In this document: positions 35,305 through 43,800 of the stretch, one piece after another
How the letters are laid out: every line of letters begins with the position of its first letter
Position numbering within the stretch: position 1 is the first letter of the stretch
From: JBMOUD01 sp049319665
GTDB taxonomy: Bacteria; Pseudomonadota; Gammaproteobacteria; Enterobacterales; Enterobacteriaceae
Direction of reading: 5' to 3'
NCBI RefSeq assembly: GCF_049319665.1
Contig: NZ_JBMOUD010000002.1
Span: 382,657-446,656, forward strand
Length of the DNA stretch: 64,000 nt
Position numbers and translations under genes: made by a program
Notes under the pieces: generated by a model
What the model saw: only the letters and a program-made list of their open reading frames with translations
Told to the model about the DNA's origin: nothing
Databases searched by the model: none

Positions 35305-36095
35305 TGCGTCAACGACCGGCTAACTTGACTCCGCTGGGTGCCAGCTCGCGTAACCAGTGGCATGTGTCCGCACAGGACGTAGATTTAGTCCGTGATACGC
35401 CGCCGCCTGCGACGGTGACACTGCGTGATGGCCAGCGGCGTATTCACCTCGATGTTGGCCGCACCGCGCTGATTGTGGTGGATATGCAAAACGACTTCTG
35501 TCACCCACAAGGCTGGTTAAGTCATATCGGCGTAGATGTCACGCCCGCCCGAGCACCGATTGCGCCACTACAGCGTTTGTTGCCTTCGCTGCGCCAATCG
35601 GCAATGCCGGTGCTGTGGCTCAACTGGGGCAATCGCACGGATAAGCTGAATCTCAGCCCTGCGGTGTTACATGTCTATAAACCGACCGGTGAAGGCGTGG
35701 GATTGGGCGATCCGCTGCCCTCGAATCATGCTCCGGTATTAGAGGCGGGGAGCTGGGCGGCGGCGGTAGTCGATGAACTTGCACCACAGCCGCAAGACAT
35801 ATTGGTGAATAAATATCGCATGTCAGGGTTTCAGGATACCGAGCTTGATAGCATCTTGCGCAACCTCAATGTCACGACCTTGTTGTTTGCCGGGGTGAAT
35901 GCCGACCAGTGCGTGCTTTGTACCTTGCAGGATGCCAATTTCCACGGCTATGACTGTTTACTGCTCGAAGATTGCTGCGCAACGACATCGCCGCAGTTTT
36001 GTATGGATGCCACGTTATATAACGTGCGCCAGTGCTTTGGTTTTGTGACGGATTCGCAGCAACTGCTTGAACAGTTGGCCGAGTCTGCCGTGTAG
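35304..36095 (+). CDS. Isochorismatase-like cysteine hydrolase (RutB/N-carbamoylsarcosine amidase type)
   Basis: The 263-residue protein has a D60-K170-C203 triad: VVDMQNDF, VNKYRMSGF and NADQCVLCT. The segment SGFQDTELDSILRNLNVTTLLFAG strongly recalls RutB (ureidoacrylate amidohydrolase) and related amidases that split carbamoyl or ureido groups. An N-terminal extension of about 45 residues precedes the catalytic fold. It is placed between the cupin and an aminohydrolase gene. The likely role is releasing NH3 and CO2 from a ureido intermediate, inferred from family. Confidence 0.88.
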   Translation: MRQRPANLTPLGASSRNQWHVSAQDVDLVRDTPPPATVTLRDGQRRIHLDVGRTALIVVDMQNDFCHPQGWLSHIGVDVTPARAPIAPLQRLLPSLRQSAMPVLWLNWGNRTDKLNLSPAVLHVYKPTGEGVGLGDPLPSNHAPVLEAGSWAAAVVDELAPQPQDILVNKYRMSGFQDTELDSILRNLNVTTLLFAGVNADQCVLCTLQDANFHGYDCLLLEDCCATTSPQFCMDATLYNVRQCFGFVTDSQQLLEQLAESAV

Positions 36096-36112
36096 AACGA
36101 TTGAGGTAACAG

Positions 36113-37507
36113 ATGGGCAGTTATATTTTGGCCGACGGCTGGGTCGTCACCATGAACCCCGCGCGCGAAGTGCTAGAAGAAGCCAGCATATTGATTGAAG
36201 GTGATCGCATTAGTGCAATTGGCACGCGCGGACAACTGGTCGCCAGCCATCCTGAAGCCGAGGTATTGGATTGCCGCAATGCGATTATTATTCCCGGCAT
36301 GGTCAATACCCATACGCATCTGTTCCAAACCCTATTAAAAGGGCTAGGCGATGATATGGTGCTGAAAAAATGGTTCACCTGCATGACTGGACCGAGCGCC
36401 GTGGAATTGACCGAAGAAGATGTGTCGGCAGCGGCGATGCATGGCTGTGTGGAGTCTTTGCGTTCCGGTGTTACCTCGCTGGTCGATTTTATGTATGCGC
36501 ATCCGCGCCCGGGGCTGACTGCGAAAGTGGTCGAGGCCTTTGAGATAACGGGTATTCGCGGTTACGTTTGCCGCGGTTTTCTCACCACTGGTGCAGAGCA
36601 CGGTATCCCGAGTGAATTAATCGAAACGCCCGAGGCGGCACTGGCCGATGCGCGGCGTTTGATAAAATTTTATAACCGCCCCGATGCGCGGGTAAAAGTG
36701 GGTATTGCGCCGAGTATGATCTGGGCATTGGACGAGAAAGTGCTGCGCGGTACGCGCGAACTCGCTAATGAAACGGGGGCGCTGATTACGACTCACATCG
36801 CAGAAACCGATTTCGAGATAGCCCAGTCGCAGCTGCGCTTCCAGTCTACTGATACCGAATTTTTAAGCGATATTGGCTTTCTTGGCCCGGATGTATTGGC
36901 GGTACATTGCGTACAGTGCGCCAGCCGCGATATCCGTGCATTGAAGCATCACGATGTGCGCGTATCCCATAATCCGTGCAGCAATATGTATCTGGCCTCT
37001 GGCGTGGCGCCTATCCCAGAAATGTTAGCGGCGGGTATTACAGTGGGATTAGGCTCGGATGGTCCGGCGAGCAGTAATAATCACAGCTTATTCCAAGCGA
37101 TGAAAATGGCGGCGCTGTTGCAAAAAGGTGTACATCGCGACCCGACGATTATGACTGCAGAAAAAGTGCTAGAGATGGCAACTATCGACGGTGCACGGGC
37201 TATCGGCTTGGATCACCTGATTGGTTCGATAGAAGTGGGTAAAAAAGCGGATATTGCTATCGTGGGCACCGATCATCCGGCAATGACGCCGGTGCATCAT
37301 CCGGTTTCTTCGCTGGTTTACTCGGCGCTGGGCCATGAGGTGACGGATGTGTTTATTGATGGTGAACCGGTATTACGTAACGGTAAGCTGACCAGAGTGA
37401 ACGAACGGGAAGTTTTGTTGCGCTCGCAGCAGGCGGCGAATAGTTTAGCCGAGCGGGCGGGCAGCGATCGTTTTAAACGCCGTCCTTGGCGCGCGAGTTC
37501 TTTCTAA
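36113..37507 (+). CDS. Amidohydrolase of the ATZ/TRZ (AtzB/TrzN/guanine-deaminase-like) family
   Basis: The 464-residue metal-dependent hydrolase has H67-x-H69 in MVNTHTHLFQ, TTHIAET (H228, E231), AVHCVQC (H265) and GLGSDGPASSNN (D316), the mononuclear metal site and proton-shuttle Glu of deaminases in this family. The closest recalled patterns are s-triazine and aminated-heterocycle hydrolases. It is the last gene of the transporter operon and precedes the convergent yheU by 11 bp. It probably deaminates or dechlorinates an aromatic N-heterocycle; the substrate is unknown. Confidence 0.88.
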   Translation: MGSYILADGWVVTMNPAREVLEEASILIEGDRISAIGTRGQLVASHPEAEVLDCRNAIIIPGMVNTHTHLFQTLLKGLGDDMVLKKWFTCMTGPSAVELTEEDVSAAAMHGCVESLRSGVTSLVDFMYAHPRPGLTAKVVEAFEITGIRGYVCRGFLTTGAEHGIPSELIETPEAALADARRLIKFYNRPDARVKVGIAPSMIWALDEKVLRGTRELANETGALITTHIAETDFEIAQSQLRFQSTDTEFLSDIGFLGPDVLAVHCVQCASRDIRALKHHDVRVSHNPCSNMYLASGVAPIPEMLAAGITVGLGSDGPASSNNHSLFQAMKMAALLQKGVHRDPTIMTAEKVLEMATIDGARAIGLDHLIGSIEVGKKADIAIVGTDHPAMTPVHHPVSSLVYSALGHEVTDVFIDGEPVLRNGKLTRVNEREVLLRSQQAANSLAERAGSDRFKRRPWRASSF

Positions 37508-37518
37508 CGGCATCCTGC

Positions 37519-37761
37519 TTAAAACTGTTCTCTCTCTTCATCCCCCGCGCGGAATTGTCCGCGCGGCATAATGTTCAGCGTTTCGTGCAATTCTGACCAG
37601 ACTAATACCACGTCGCTGCTTTTTAGCTGACGAATAACGTCGGCGACTTTCTGTTCCAGCGAGCGTTCCTGTTCGCCGTAATCGGTACCTTCGCGCAGGA
37701 CGAAGGCCTCAATGACGTTATTCAGGGTTTCCGCGTCCAACTCTTTCCAGGGAATAATCAC
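37519..37761 (-). CDS. yheU: YheU family protein
   Basis: The 80-residue protein follows E. coli YheU (IIPWKELDAETL, FVLREGTDYGEQER, LVWSELHETLNIMPR). The frame is open to 37854, but that would overlap yheT by 80 bp. A GTG at 37761 corresponds to the E. coli start (LIPW) and leaves a 13-bp gap after yheT, so it was chosen. Function is not known. The C-terminus is 8-9 residues longer than in E. coli. Confidence 0.88.
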   Translation of the reverse strand: MIIPWKELDAETLNNVIEAFVLREGTDYGEQERSLEQKVADVIRQLKSSDVVLVWSELHETLNIMPRGQFRAGDEEREQF

Positions 37762-37774
37762 GATAGGCTCTCTC

Positions 37775-38746
37775 TTAAACCAAATGAGGTGCCAGCCAGG
37801 TTGGAATTCGCTGCTCGAGCCACATTTGTGGACGACGTAAGCTGCCAGTAACAAAACCGACGTGGCCGCCGTGCTCGGTCAGTTGATATTCGATATTGGC
37901 CGGTAAATCTTTAACGTCGGGGATCACATCATGAGTCATGAAGGGATCGTCCTTGGCGTGGATAATCAGCAATGGGATCGCCACCTGGGGTAAGAGTGGC
38001 AGGGCGCTACAGCGGCGATAATAATCCAACGCATCTTCAAAACCATGAGCCTTAGAGGTAATGGCATCATCAAATTCGCGCAGACGTTTCATGGCATTGA
38101 GCTGTTTTAGCGTGACCGGCAAACTATCTGGATATTTTTTCAGTTTACGCCGGGCGTTAATTTTTAACTGATTGAGTAAATAGCGCTGATAAAACTGCGA
38201 TGGGCCTTTTTCCAAACGGTATGAACAAGGTTCTAACATTAAGGGGGCAGAGACCACCACCGCCGCTTTCAACCGGCAGTTTTCCCCTTCTTCGGCCAGA
38301 TAACAGGCCAGCATATTGCCGCCAAGTGACACACCAACCGCTCCGGTTGGCACATCGCCATAAGTTTGGGTCATCCAGTTGAGGAAGAAGCGTGCATCTT
38401 CGGTTTCACCCGAATGATAGATACGCTCCATCTTATTTGGCTCACCGCTGCAACCACGAAAATGCATCACGACACCCAGCCAGCCTTGCTTGCGCCAGGC
38501 ATTGAGTAAACCATGAGCATAAGGGCTATGCACGCTGCCCTCTAATCCATGAAACATCACCATACGAGGCTTGTCTTTCGCCAGTTCGGGATCTTCACTC
38601 CACGCTAGGTCAATAAAATCGCCGTCGGGAAGATTCAACCGCTGCCAATGCGGCTTGATCAGCGTGCGTCGCCGCAACAATCTTGGCAGCAGTGTTTGCA
38701 GGTGAGGATTACGAGCACCTGACAGAGGGCGGAATATTTCATGCAT
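37775..38746 (-). CDS. yheT: Alpha/beta hydrolase YheT (YheT/ABHD1-3-like)
   Basis: The 323-residue protein has FHGLEGSVHSPY (oxyanion region), the nucleophile elbow VGVSLGGNM, HAKDDPFM with the acidic residue, and EHGGHVGF with the catalytic histidine. It matches E. coli YheT over most of its length. Family members act as esterases; the physiological substrate is unknown. It forms a two-gene unit with yheU. Confidence 0.93.
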   Translation of the reverse strand: MHEIFRPLSGARNPHLQTLLPRLLRRRTLIKPHWQRLNLPDGDFIDLAWSEDPELAKDKPRMVMFHGLEGSVHSPYAHGLLNAWRKQGWLGVVMHFRGCSGEPNKMERIYHSGETEDARFFLNWMTQTYGDVPTGAVGVSLGGNMLACYLAEEGENCRLKAAVVVSAPLMLEPCSYRLEKGPSQFYQRYLLNQLKINARRKLKKYPDSLPVTLKQLNAMKRLREFDDAITSKAHGFEDALDYYRRCSALPLLPQVAIPLLIIHAKDDPFMTHDVIPDVKDLPANIEYQLTEHGGHVGFVTGSLRRPQMWLEQRIPTWLAPHLV

Positions 38747-38844
38747 AACGTGAATTAAATTCTCTTAAAAACAAACTTGTAGGATCAATACCACACTGAT
38801 AATTTCATCACTGATGACATATCTTGGGTAGGATACCTTATTAA

Positions 38845-39447
38845 ATGGAAATTGGTTTCTTTCTATCAATGCTTGGCTTTTTATGGGTCGCGGCAATTAC
38901 GCCAGGCCCGAATAATATGCTATTAACCACCTCCGGCGCCAATTTTGGTTTTGTCCGTTCGTTACTGTTGATGATCGGCATCATGTTGGGGATGCAAAGC
39001 ATCATGCTATTGGTGGCGTTTGGCGTCGGTAGCCTGATTCTGGTTTATCCGCTGCTGCATACTATCCTGAAAGTACTCGGTAGCCTTTATCTGTTATGGC
39101 TGGCCTGGAAAGTGGCAACTTCAGCTTATGAAACCTTAGAGGTAGGTGTCGCACCTCCCAAGCCTTTACGTCTTTATCAAGGTTGGTTATTGCAGTTCCT
39201 TAACCCGAAAGCCTGGCTGATGGGATTAGGTGCCGTTGCCAGTTTCAGTTTGCCGGGAGCGGCCTACAATCAGTCAATTGCGGCCATCGCGCTGGGCATC
39301 TTTTTAGTCAATCTTGTAGCGGGAGTTATCTGGCTGGGTTTTGGCACGGTGATTGGCCGTCTGCTGCACAGCCGGCGCTCATGGTACACCTTTAATATCT
39401 CTATGGGGCTATTAACCGCTGCCTGCGTGTTATTGATTTGGCGTTAA
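38845..39447 (+). CDS. LysE/RhtB-family amino-acid exporter
   Basis: The 200-residue protein has about six hydrophobic segments and the family motif TPGPNNMLLTTSGANFG near the N-terminus, plus FLNPKAWLMGLGA. Members export amino acids or derivatives. It stands alone and divergent from yheT, marking the start of the accessory block that separates yheT from yheS. Confidence 0.9.
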   Translation: MEIGFFLSMLGFLWVAAITPGPNNMLLTTSGANFGFVRSLLLMIGIMLGMQSIMLLVAFGVGSLILVYPLLHTILKVLGSLYLLWLAWKVATSAYETLEVGVAPPKPLRLYQGWLLQFLNPKAWLMGLGAVASFSLPGAAYNQSIAAIALGIFLVNLVAGVIWLGFGTVIGRLLHSRRSWYTFNISMGLLTAACVLLIWR

Positions 39448-39543
39448 TGGGTGGTCTGGCGTGAATAGTTTATCGAATGCTAGTAGTTAATTTGATCCTG
39501 ATGTTTAGTGTATTGACGACAAAGGCATTTACTAAAAATTTCT

Positions 39544-39894
39544 TCACAATAATTGAATCCCAAATCGCCGCACGACCATGGCATAGAGGATAAATAGCAG
39601 TACGGTAACGACACAGCAGATGGCCAGAGTCGGCCAAAAACCAAAGCGGTTGAGCAGCACAGGGAATAAAAGAAACATCGGCAGCGTCGGTACGACATAC
39701 CAGAATGTGTACCACGCGTGATTGGCAATTTTATTGAGCGGCTGGCCTTCTACTTTCATCCAAATTAATACCAAGATGGTGACTAGCGGCAGAGCGGCCA
39801 GCAACCCGCCCAGCCTGTCGCTGCGTTTCGCCACTTCCGACACCAACACGACAACGCTGGCAGTGATGGCATATTTTATCAGTATCCAGAACAT
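39544..39894 (-). CDS. DUF3147-like small membrane protein
   Basis: The 116-residue protein has about four membrane segments and the pattern SEVAKRSDRLGGLLAALPLVTILVLIW split across a cytoplasmic loop. ATG 39894 (MFWILIKYAIT) follows TAAGGTAAG and starts right at the first membrane span; the frame extends further upstream without support. It lies 52 bp downstream of rcnA on the same strand, separated by a GGCCGGC/GCCGGCC hairpin. The function is unknown. Confidence 0.75.
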   Translation of the reverse strand: MFWILIKYAITASVVVLVSEVAKRSDRLGGLLAALPLVTILVLIWMKVEGQPLNKIANHAWYTFWYVVPTLPMFLLFPVLLNRFGFWPTLAICCVVTVLLFILYAMVVRRFGIQLL

Positions 39895-39946
39895 GTTGTT
39901 TCTTACCTTAGCGTAATGTGGCCGGCTTATCGCCGGCCAAAGAAAG

Positions 39947-41062
39947 TTATATCGCAACGTCATGAAAACCGTGCATCGCCATGTAGAATCCCACCACGGC
40001 GATCAGCGCACTGGAAAAATAGGGGGCACGGCGTGCCAGCGTGGAGAAGCCGCTCCAGCGTTTGCTAACATGGCGTACGCTATAGGCCGCGCCCACACCA
40101 ACGGTAACCAGCGTGAGTGCTAATCCGATGCTGAAGCAGAAAACGAGCGCCGCACCGAGGGCAAACTTTTTCACCTGGATGCATAACAGCAAGACGGTAA
40201 TCGCCGCCGGGCAAGGGACTAATCCGCCGGTCAACCCGAACAGCAGAATTTGCCCGTTGGTGACATCGCGATTAGCAAAGCGTTTGCTGATATCACTGGC
40301 ATGCGCACGTTCGTGAGCATCCTGATATTCCTGTGAACCCTGTTCCAGCCCATCCAACTTGGCATGATCGTGTGCATGTTCATGCTCTTGGAAATCAACC
40401 TCATAGCTGTGGAAGTGGTGGCCGTGTCCAAGGTGTAAACGCACCTTGAATTCATGCGGTTCTGGAATGATCTCCTCTGATACCAACAAGCCATCTTGCT
40501 GCTTAAAGATAAAGCGTTGTGTACTGCCGTCAGCACGCTCAGTTTCTAGTGTGGCATCATTAGCCTGCCATTTTTGCCCTGATAGCGTTTGTAAATTCCA
40601 ACGCGGCGGTGCGTTGACTTCAACAATTTCCAGCCTGACCTCGCCATGGCCGGTATTGATGATTCTCACTTCGTCATGATCGTGATGATCGCCAGATTGC
40701 GAGGCTTTCCATTGACGTTGATCTGACCAGGTGCGCCAAAACATCCAGGCTGCGGTACCAATAATAATGGCGCCGGAGATCAGCTGGAACCAAGGTTCTA
40801 CGGCTTCTGGCGTAAATTTCCTGCTGATCATCATCCCGCTCATGGCCACGAGCCAAACGACCACGGTATGTGAAAGGGTCGCAGCCAGGCCAAGCATCAC
40901 GGCCTGTTTAACCGTTCCTCGGATGGCGACAATAAAAGCGGCCATCATGGTTTTTGAATGGCCTGGTTCAAGGCCATGTAAGGCCCCTAGCAATATGGCG
41001 CTAGGGATGAAGATAAGAGCACTTGACGTGCCATGATTGAGTAATGCGGCAAAGTCGGTCAT
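39947..41062 (-). CDS. rcnA: Nickel/cobalt efflux protein RcnA with an enlarged soluble loop
   Basis: The 371-residue protein has N-terminal spans containing GALHGLEPGHSKTMMAAF and C-terminal spans with GLVPCPAAITVLLLC, the metal-transport motifs of RcnA/NicO. E. coli RcnA is about 274 residues. Here the loop between the halves (about residues 111-268) contains an extra beta-rich segment before two His-rich stretches (GDHHDHDE and GHGHHFHSYEVDFQEHEHAHDH). It exports Ni and Co. It is divergent from rcnR, with an RcnR-type operator between them. Confidence 0.92.
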   Translation of the reverse strand: MTDFAALLNHGTSSALIFIPSAILLGALHGLEPGHSKTMMAAFIVAIRGTVKQAVMLGLAATLSHTVVVWLVAMSGMMISRKFTPEAVEPWFQLISGAIIIGTAAWMFWRTWSDQRQWKASQSGDHHDHDEVRIINTGHGEVRLEIVEVNAPPRWNLQTLSGQKWQANDATLETERADGSTQRFIFKQQDGLLVSEEIIPEPHEFKVRLHLGHGHHFHSYEVDFQEHEHAHDHAKLDGLEQGSQEYQDAHERAHASDISKRFANRDVTNGQILLFGLTGGLVPCPAAITVLLLCIQVKKFALGAALVFCFSIGLALTLVTVGVGAAYSVRHVSKRWSGFSTLARRAPYFSSALIAVVGFYMAMHGFHDVAI

Positions 41063-41123
41063 GTTAGCGGCTCGAAATGATAGTATTAAAGTAAAGGTTC
41101 TGGCTGTCCCCAGAACATAAATA

Positions 41124-41138
41124 TACTATACCCCAGTA
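41124..41138. promoter_or_regulatory. RcnR operator
   Basis: TACT-ATACCCC-AGTA matches the RcnR target (TACT, a G or C tract, AGTA) with a shortened C tract, in the rcnA-rcnR divergent region. RcnR should repress both genes until Ni or Co binds. Confidence 0.7.
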
Positions 41139-41165
41139 TACTATTAGATCAACATGGAGATCGAA

Positions 41166-41441
41166 ATGGCGCATATTATTTCCAATCAGAAAAAACTACT
41201 GGCTCGAATTCGCCGGATAAAAGGCCAAGCCGAATCTCTTGAAAAGTCGATCGGCTCAGAGAATGAGTGCATCAACATATTGCAGCAGATCGCGGCTATT
41301 CGCGGCGCGGTCAATGGGTTGATGAGCGAAGTGATGGAAGGACATATCCGTGAGCATCTGATGAATGAGAACGAAACGCCGGCGCAGCGAGAAGCCGATA
41401 TGGAAGAGATCGTGTCGGTGATCAGGTCTTATTTGAAATAA
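41166..41441 (+). CDS. rcnR: Ni/Co-responsive repressor RcnR (CsoR/RcnR family)
   Basis: The 91-residue all-helical repressor starts at ATG 41166 (MAHIISNQKK); the frame opens four codons earlier. The Ni/Co ligands of E. coli RcnR, His3, Cys35, His60 and His64, are all present at the same numbers, which separates it from FrmR and CsoR. LQQIAAIRGAVNGLM is the family core. Confidence 0.94.
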   Translation: MAHIISNQKKLLARIRRIKGQAESLEKSIGSENECINILQQIAAIRGAVNGLMSEVMEGHIREHLMNENETPAQREADMEEIVSVIRSYLK

Positions 41442-42006
41442 ACATATAAAAGTAATGACCAAGCCATTGAGTTTGATGGAAAAGCCATCCAGCTCGTCAT
41501 CATAAAACTGGTTATGGCAGCGTTGTGCAGGTTCGGGCGCTTATGAATACATCGTAATATGTCAGCGTTGTCGAACGCGCCCGGCAAGGGTTTAAGGCGA
41601 AACCCTTGCATCCCCGCCTTACGCTTAAACTTATCGGGTCGCTGCGCGACTGCCCGCACTCTCTGCTTCGGCCGGGTGGGTCGGCTGAGACGGTCGTCCC
41701 TGACCGGCTCAACCTAAATCGACCGTCCTTGGTCGATTTCCCCTGGCCTCATTCGTTCGTTTGGCCGACAAGATGCGCTGTTGAAGGTCAAAAGGGCTAA
41801 AGTCAAAAGAGCTAAAGTCAAAATAGAGAGGGTCAAAAGAGGGGTTAAAGGCTTTATTGCAATAGTTTGGTTCTTATCTGATTTTCTTATATATTCCAAA
41901 AGGTAATTAAAGATAATTTCTAATTACTTTAAGTGCGCCATTCGCTCGGCTACAACAGTCATCACACCCTGAGAATTTCTGATGATCTTTTGTGGAGCAC
42001 CTGATT
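41442..42006. other. Hairpin-rich non-coding element between rcnR and tauA
   Basis: The spacer is 565 bp. A GC-rich core has perfect hairpins CAAGGGTTT-AAGGCG-AAACCCTTG (41585-41608) and AAATCGACC-GTCCTT-GGTCGATTT (41716-41739), and smaller ones between. It is followed by a 15-bp tandem repeat (41780-41839) and then an AT-rich segment before tauA that presumably carries the tau promoter. No coding potential is convincing. The structure suggests a dispersed repeat or RNA element. Confidence 0.55.
41780..41839 (+). repeat. Four 15-bp tandem units
   Basis: Units at 41780, 41795, 41810 and 41825 share the core GGTCAAAAG or AGTCAAAAG; the middle two are GGCTAAAGTCAAAAG and AGCTAAAGTCAAAAT. They are read in frame on the minus strand as Thr/Leu-rich sequence, but no supported gene exists there. 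Confidence 0.8.
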
Positions 42007-43023
42007 ATGGCGAGCAACCTTTTTACCCCGTTTAGACTTTCTGTTCCAAAAGCCCGCACTCTGGCGCTGTTGCTGTCGGTGAGTGCCGCTAGCGCTTACG
42101 CAACGGATGTGACCGTGGCTTATCAAACGTCGGCGGAACCGGCAAAGGTGGCTCAGGCCGACAATACCTTCGCAAAAGATTCAGGCGCAAAAGTCGAGTG
42201 GCGCAAGTTTGACAGTGGCTCCAGCGTGCTGCGGGCGTTAGCGTCAGGTGATGTACAGATTGGTAATATCGGCTCCAGCCCGTTAGCCGTGGCTGCCAGC
42301 CAAAAATTACCGATTGAAGCCTTCCTGCTGGCCTCTGAACTAGGCAGCTCTGAAGCCTTTGTGGTGAAGAAAAATATTACCTCGCCAAAAGATTTGATTG
42401 GCAAGCGTATCGCCGTGCCTTTTATCTCAACCACCCATTACAGCCTGCTGGCCGCGCTTAAGCATTGGGGTATTGACCCTAAACAGGTGACGATTGTTAA
42501 CCTGCAACCCCCAGCCATTGCGGCGGCGTGGGAGCGCGGAGATATCGATGGCGCTTACGTTTGGGCACCGGCGGTCAACGAACTCGAGAAAACGGGTCAC
42601 GTACTTACAGATTCTTCGCAGGTCAGTAAATGGGGTTCACCAACGCTGGATGTGTGGGTAGTGCGCAAAGACTTCGCTGCCGCACATCCTGATATCGTTA
42701 CCGCCTTTGCCCGTAGCGCGTTAGCCGCACAGGGTGATTATCTGCAACAACCGGAAAAATGGCTTAAAGATAGCCACAATATTGAGATCCTCTCACGCTT
42801 AAGCGGCGTGCCGGATGCACAAATTCCAGGATTAGTGCAGGGCAACCGCTATTTGCCAGTCGCTGACCAGATCACTCAACTGGGACAGCCGGTAGATAAG
42901 GCAATTAAAGATACCGCTGCATTCTTGAAAGAGCAGGGCAAAATCCCGCAGCTTGATAGCGATTACAGCAGCTACGTCACCGATCGCTTTGTTAAAGCGG
43001 TACAAGCAGCACCGAAATCTTAA
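42007..43023 (+). CDS. tauA: Taurine-binding periplasmic protein
   Basis: The 338-residue protein has a signal peptide (cleavage near SAYA at residue 33) and the TauA pattern VTVAYQTSAEPAKVAQADN and FDSGSSVLRALASGDVQIGNIGSSPLA. It captures taurine for the TauBC importer. The ATG at 42007 has TGGAG upstream; the frame is open five codons further to a GTG. It is the first gene of tauABCD, which releases sulfite from sulfonates during sulfate starvation. Confidence 0.94.
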   Translation: MASNLFTPFRLSVPKARTLALLLSVSAASAYATDVTVAYQTSAEPAKVAQADNTFAKDSGAKVEWRKFDSGSSVLRALASGDVQIGNIGSSPLAVAASQKLPIEAFLLASELGSSEAFVVKKNITSPKDLIGKRIAVPFISTTHYSLLAALKHWGIDPKQVTIVNLQPPAIAAAWERGDIDGAYVWAPAVNELEKTGHVLTDSSQVSKWGSPTLDVWVVRKDFAAAHPDIVTAFARSALAAQGDYLQQPEKWLKDSHNIEILSRLSGVPDAQIPGLVQGNRYLPVADQITQLGQPVDKAIKDTAAFLKEQGKIPQLDSDYSSYVTDRFVKAVQAAPKS

Positions 43024-43032
43024 GGAGGGCGT

Positions 43033-43800
43033 ATGCTTCAGGTTTCTCACCTCTCGGCCAACTATCAGGGGCGACCTGCGCTGAAAGATATCTCATTAGA
43101 GATTGGTAATGGTCAGTTAGTGGTCGTTTTAGGCCCGTCAGGTTGTGGCAAAACAACCTTGCTCAATCTGATTGCCGGATTCATTGCGCCATCTTCCGGC
43201 ACGATTACGCTGGATGATAAGCCGGTAACCGGGCCGGGAGCCGATCGCGGCGTGGTGTTTCAGCATGAAGGGCTGTTGCCGTGGCGCGATGTGTTGAGCA
43301 ACGTGGAGTTTGGCCTGCAATTGGCTGGTGTGAGTAAAACCGAACGTCAGGAAACCGCGCGGCGGGTGCTAAAAAAAGTCGGGTTAGCCGATTATCAGCA
43401 CCACGCGCTGTGGCAACTGTCGGGCGGGATGCGTCAGCGAGTGGGGATTGCCCGCGCGCTGGCGGCAGATCCGCGACTGTTGCTGCTCGATGAGCCTTTT
43501 GGCGCTTTAGATGCCTTTACTCGTGAACAGATGCAAGAACTGCTGCTCAACATCTGGCGTGATACCGGCAAACAGGTGCTATTGATCACCCACGATATTG
43601 AAGAAGCGGTATTTCTGGCCAGCGAGCTGCTATTGCTGTCACCTGGTCCGGGGCAAGTGGTCGAACGTTTGAAACTGAACTTTGGCAAGCGTTATGCCGA
43701 TGGCGAAGCTTGCCGTGCCATCAAATCAGATCCTGAATTTATCGCCCAGCGCGAATATGTTTTGAGCAAAGTGTTTCAACAGCGTGAGGTGCTGATATGA
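43033..43800 (+). CDS. tauB: Taurine ABC transporter ATPase
   Basis: The 255-residue ATPase has Walker A GPSGCGKTTLL at about residue 36, Q-loop FQHEGLLPWRDV, signature LSGGMRQRVGIARAL and Walker B LLLLDEPFGALD. It powers taurine import together with TauC. AAGGAGG lies directly before the ATG, and the stop overlaps tauC by 4 bp. Confidence 0.95.
   Translation: MLQVSHLSANYQGRPALKDISLEIGNGQLVVVLGPSGCGKTTLLNLIAGFIAPSSGTITLDDKPVTGPGADRGVVFQHEGLLPWRDVLSNVEFGLQLAGVSKTERQETARRVLKKVGLADYQHHALWQLSGGMRQRVGIARALAADPRLLLLDEPFGALDAFTREQMQELLLNIWRDTGKQVLLITHDIEEAVFLASELLLLSPGPGQVVERLKLNFGKRYADGEACRAIKSDPEFIAQREYVLSKVFQQREVLI

Noticed and set aside
41714..41899. 61-codon minus-strand frame between rcnR and tauA
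   Set aside because: The Leu/Thr-rich stretch is the translation of the 15-bp tandem repeat and no start signal supports it.
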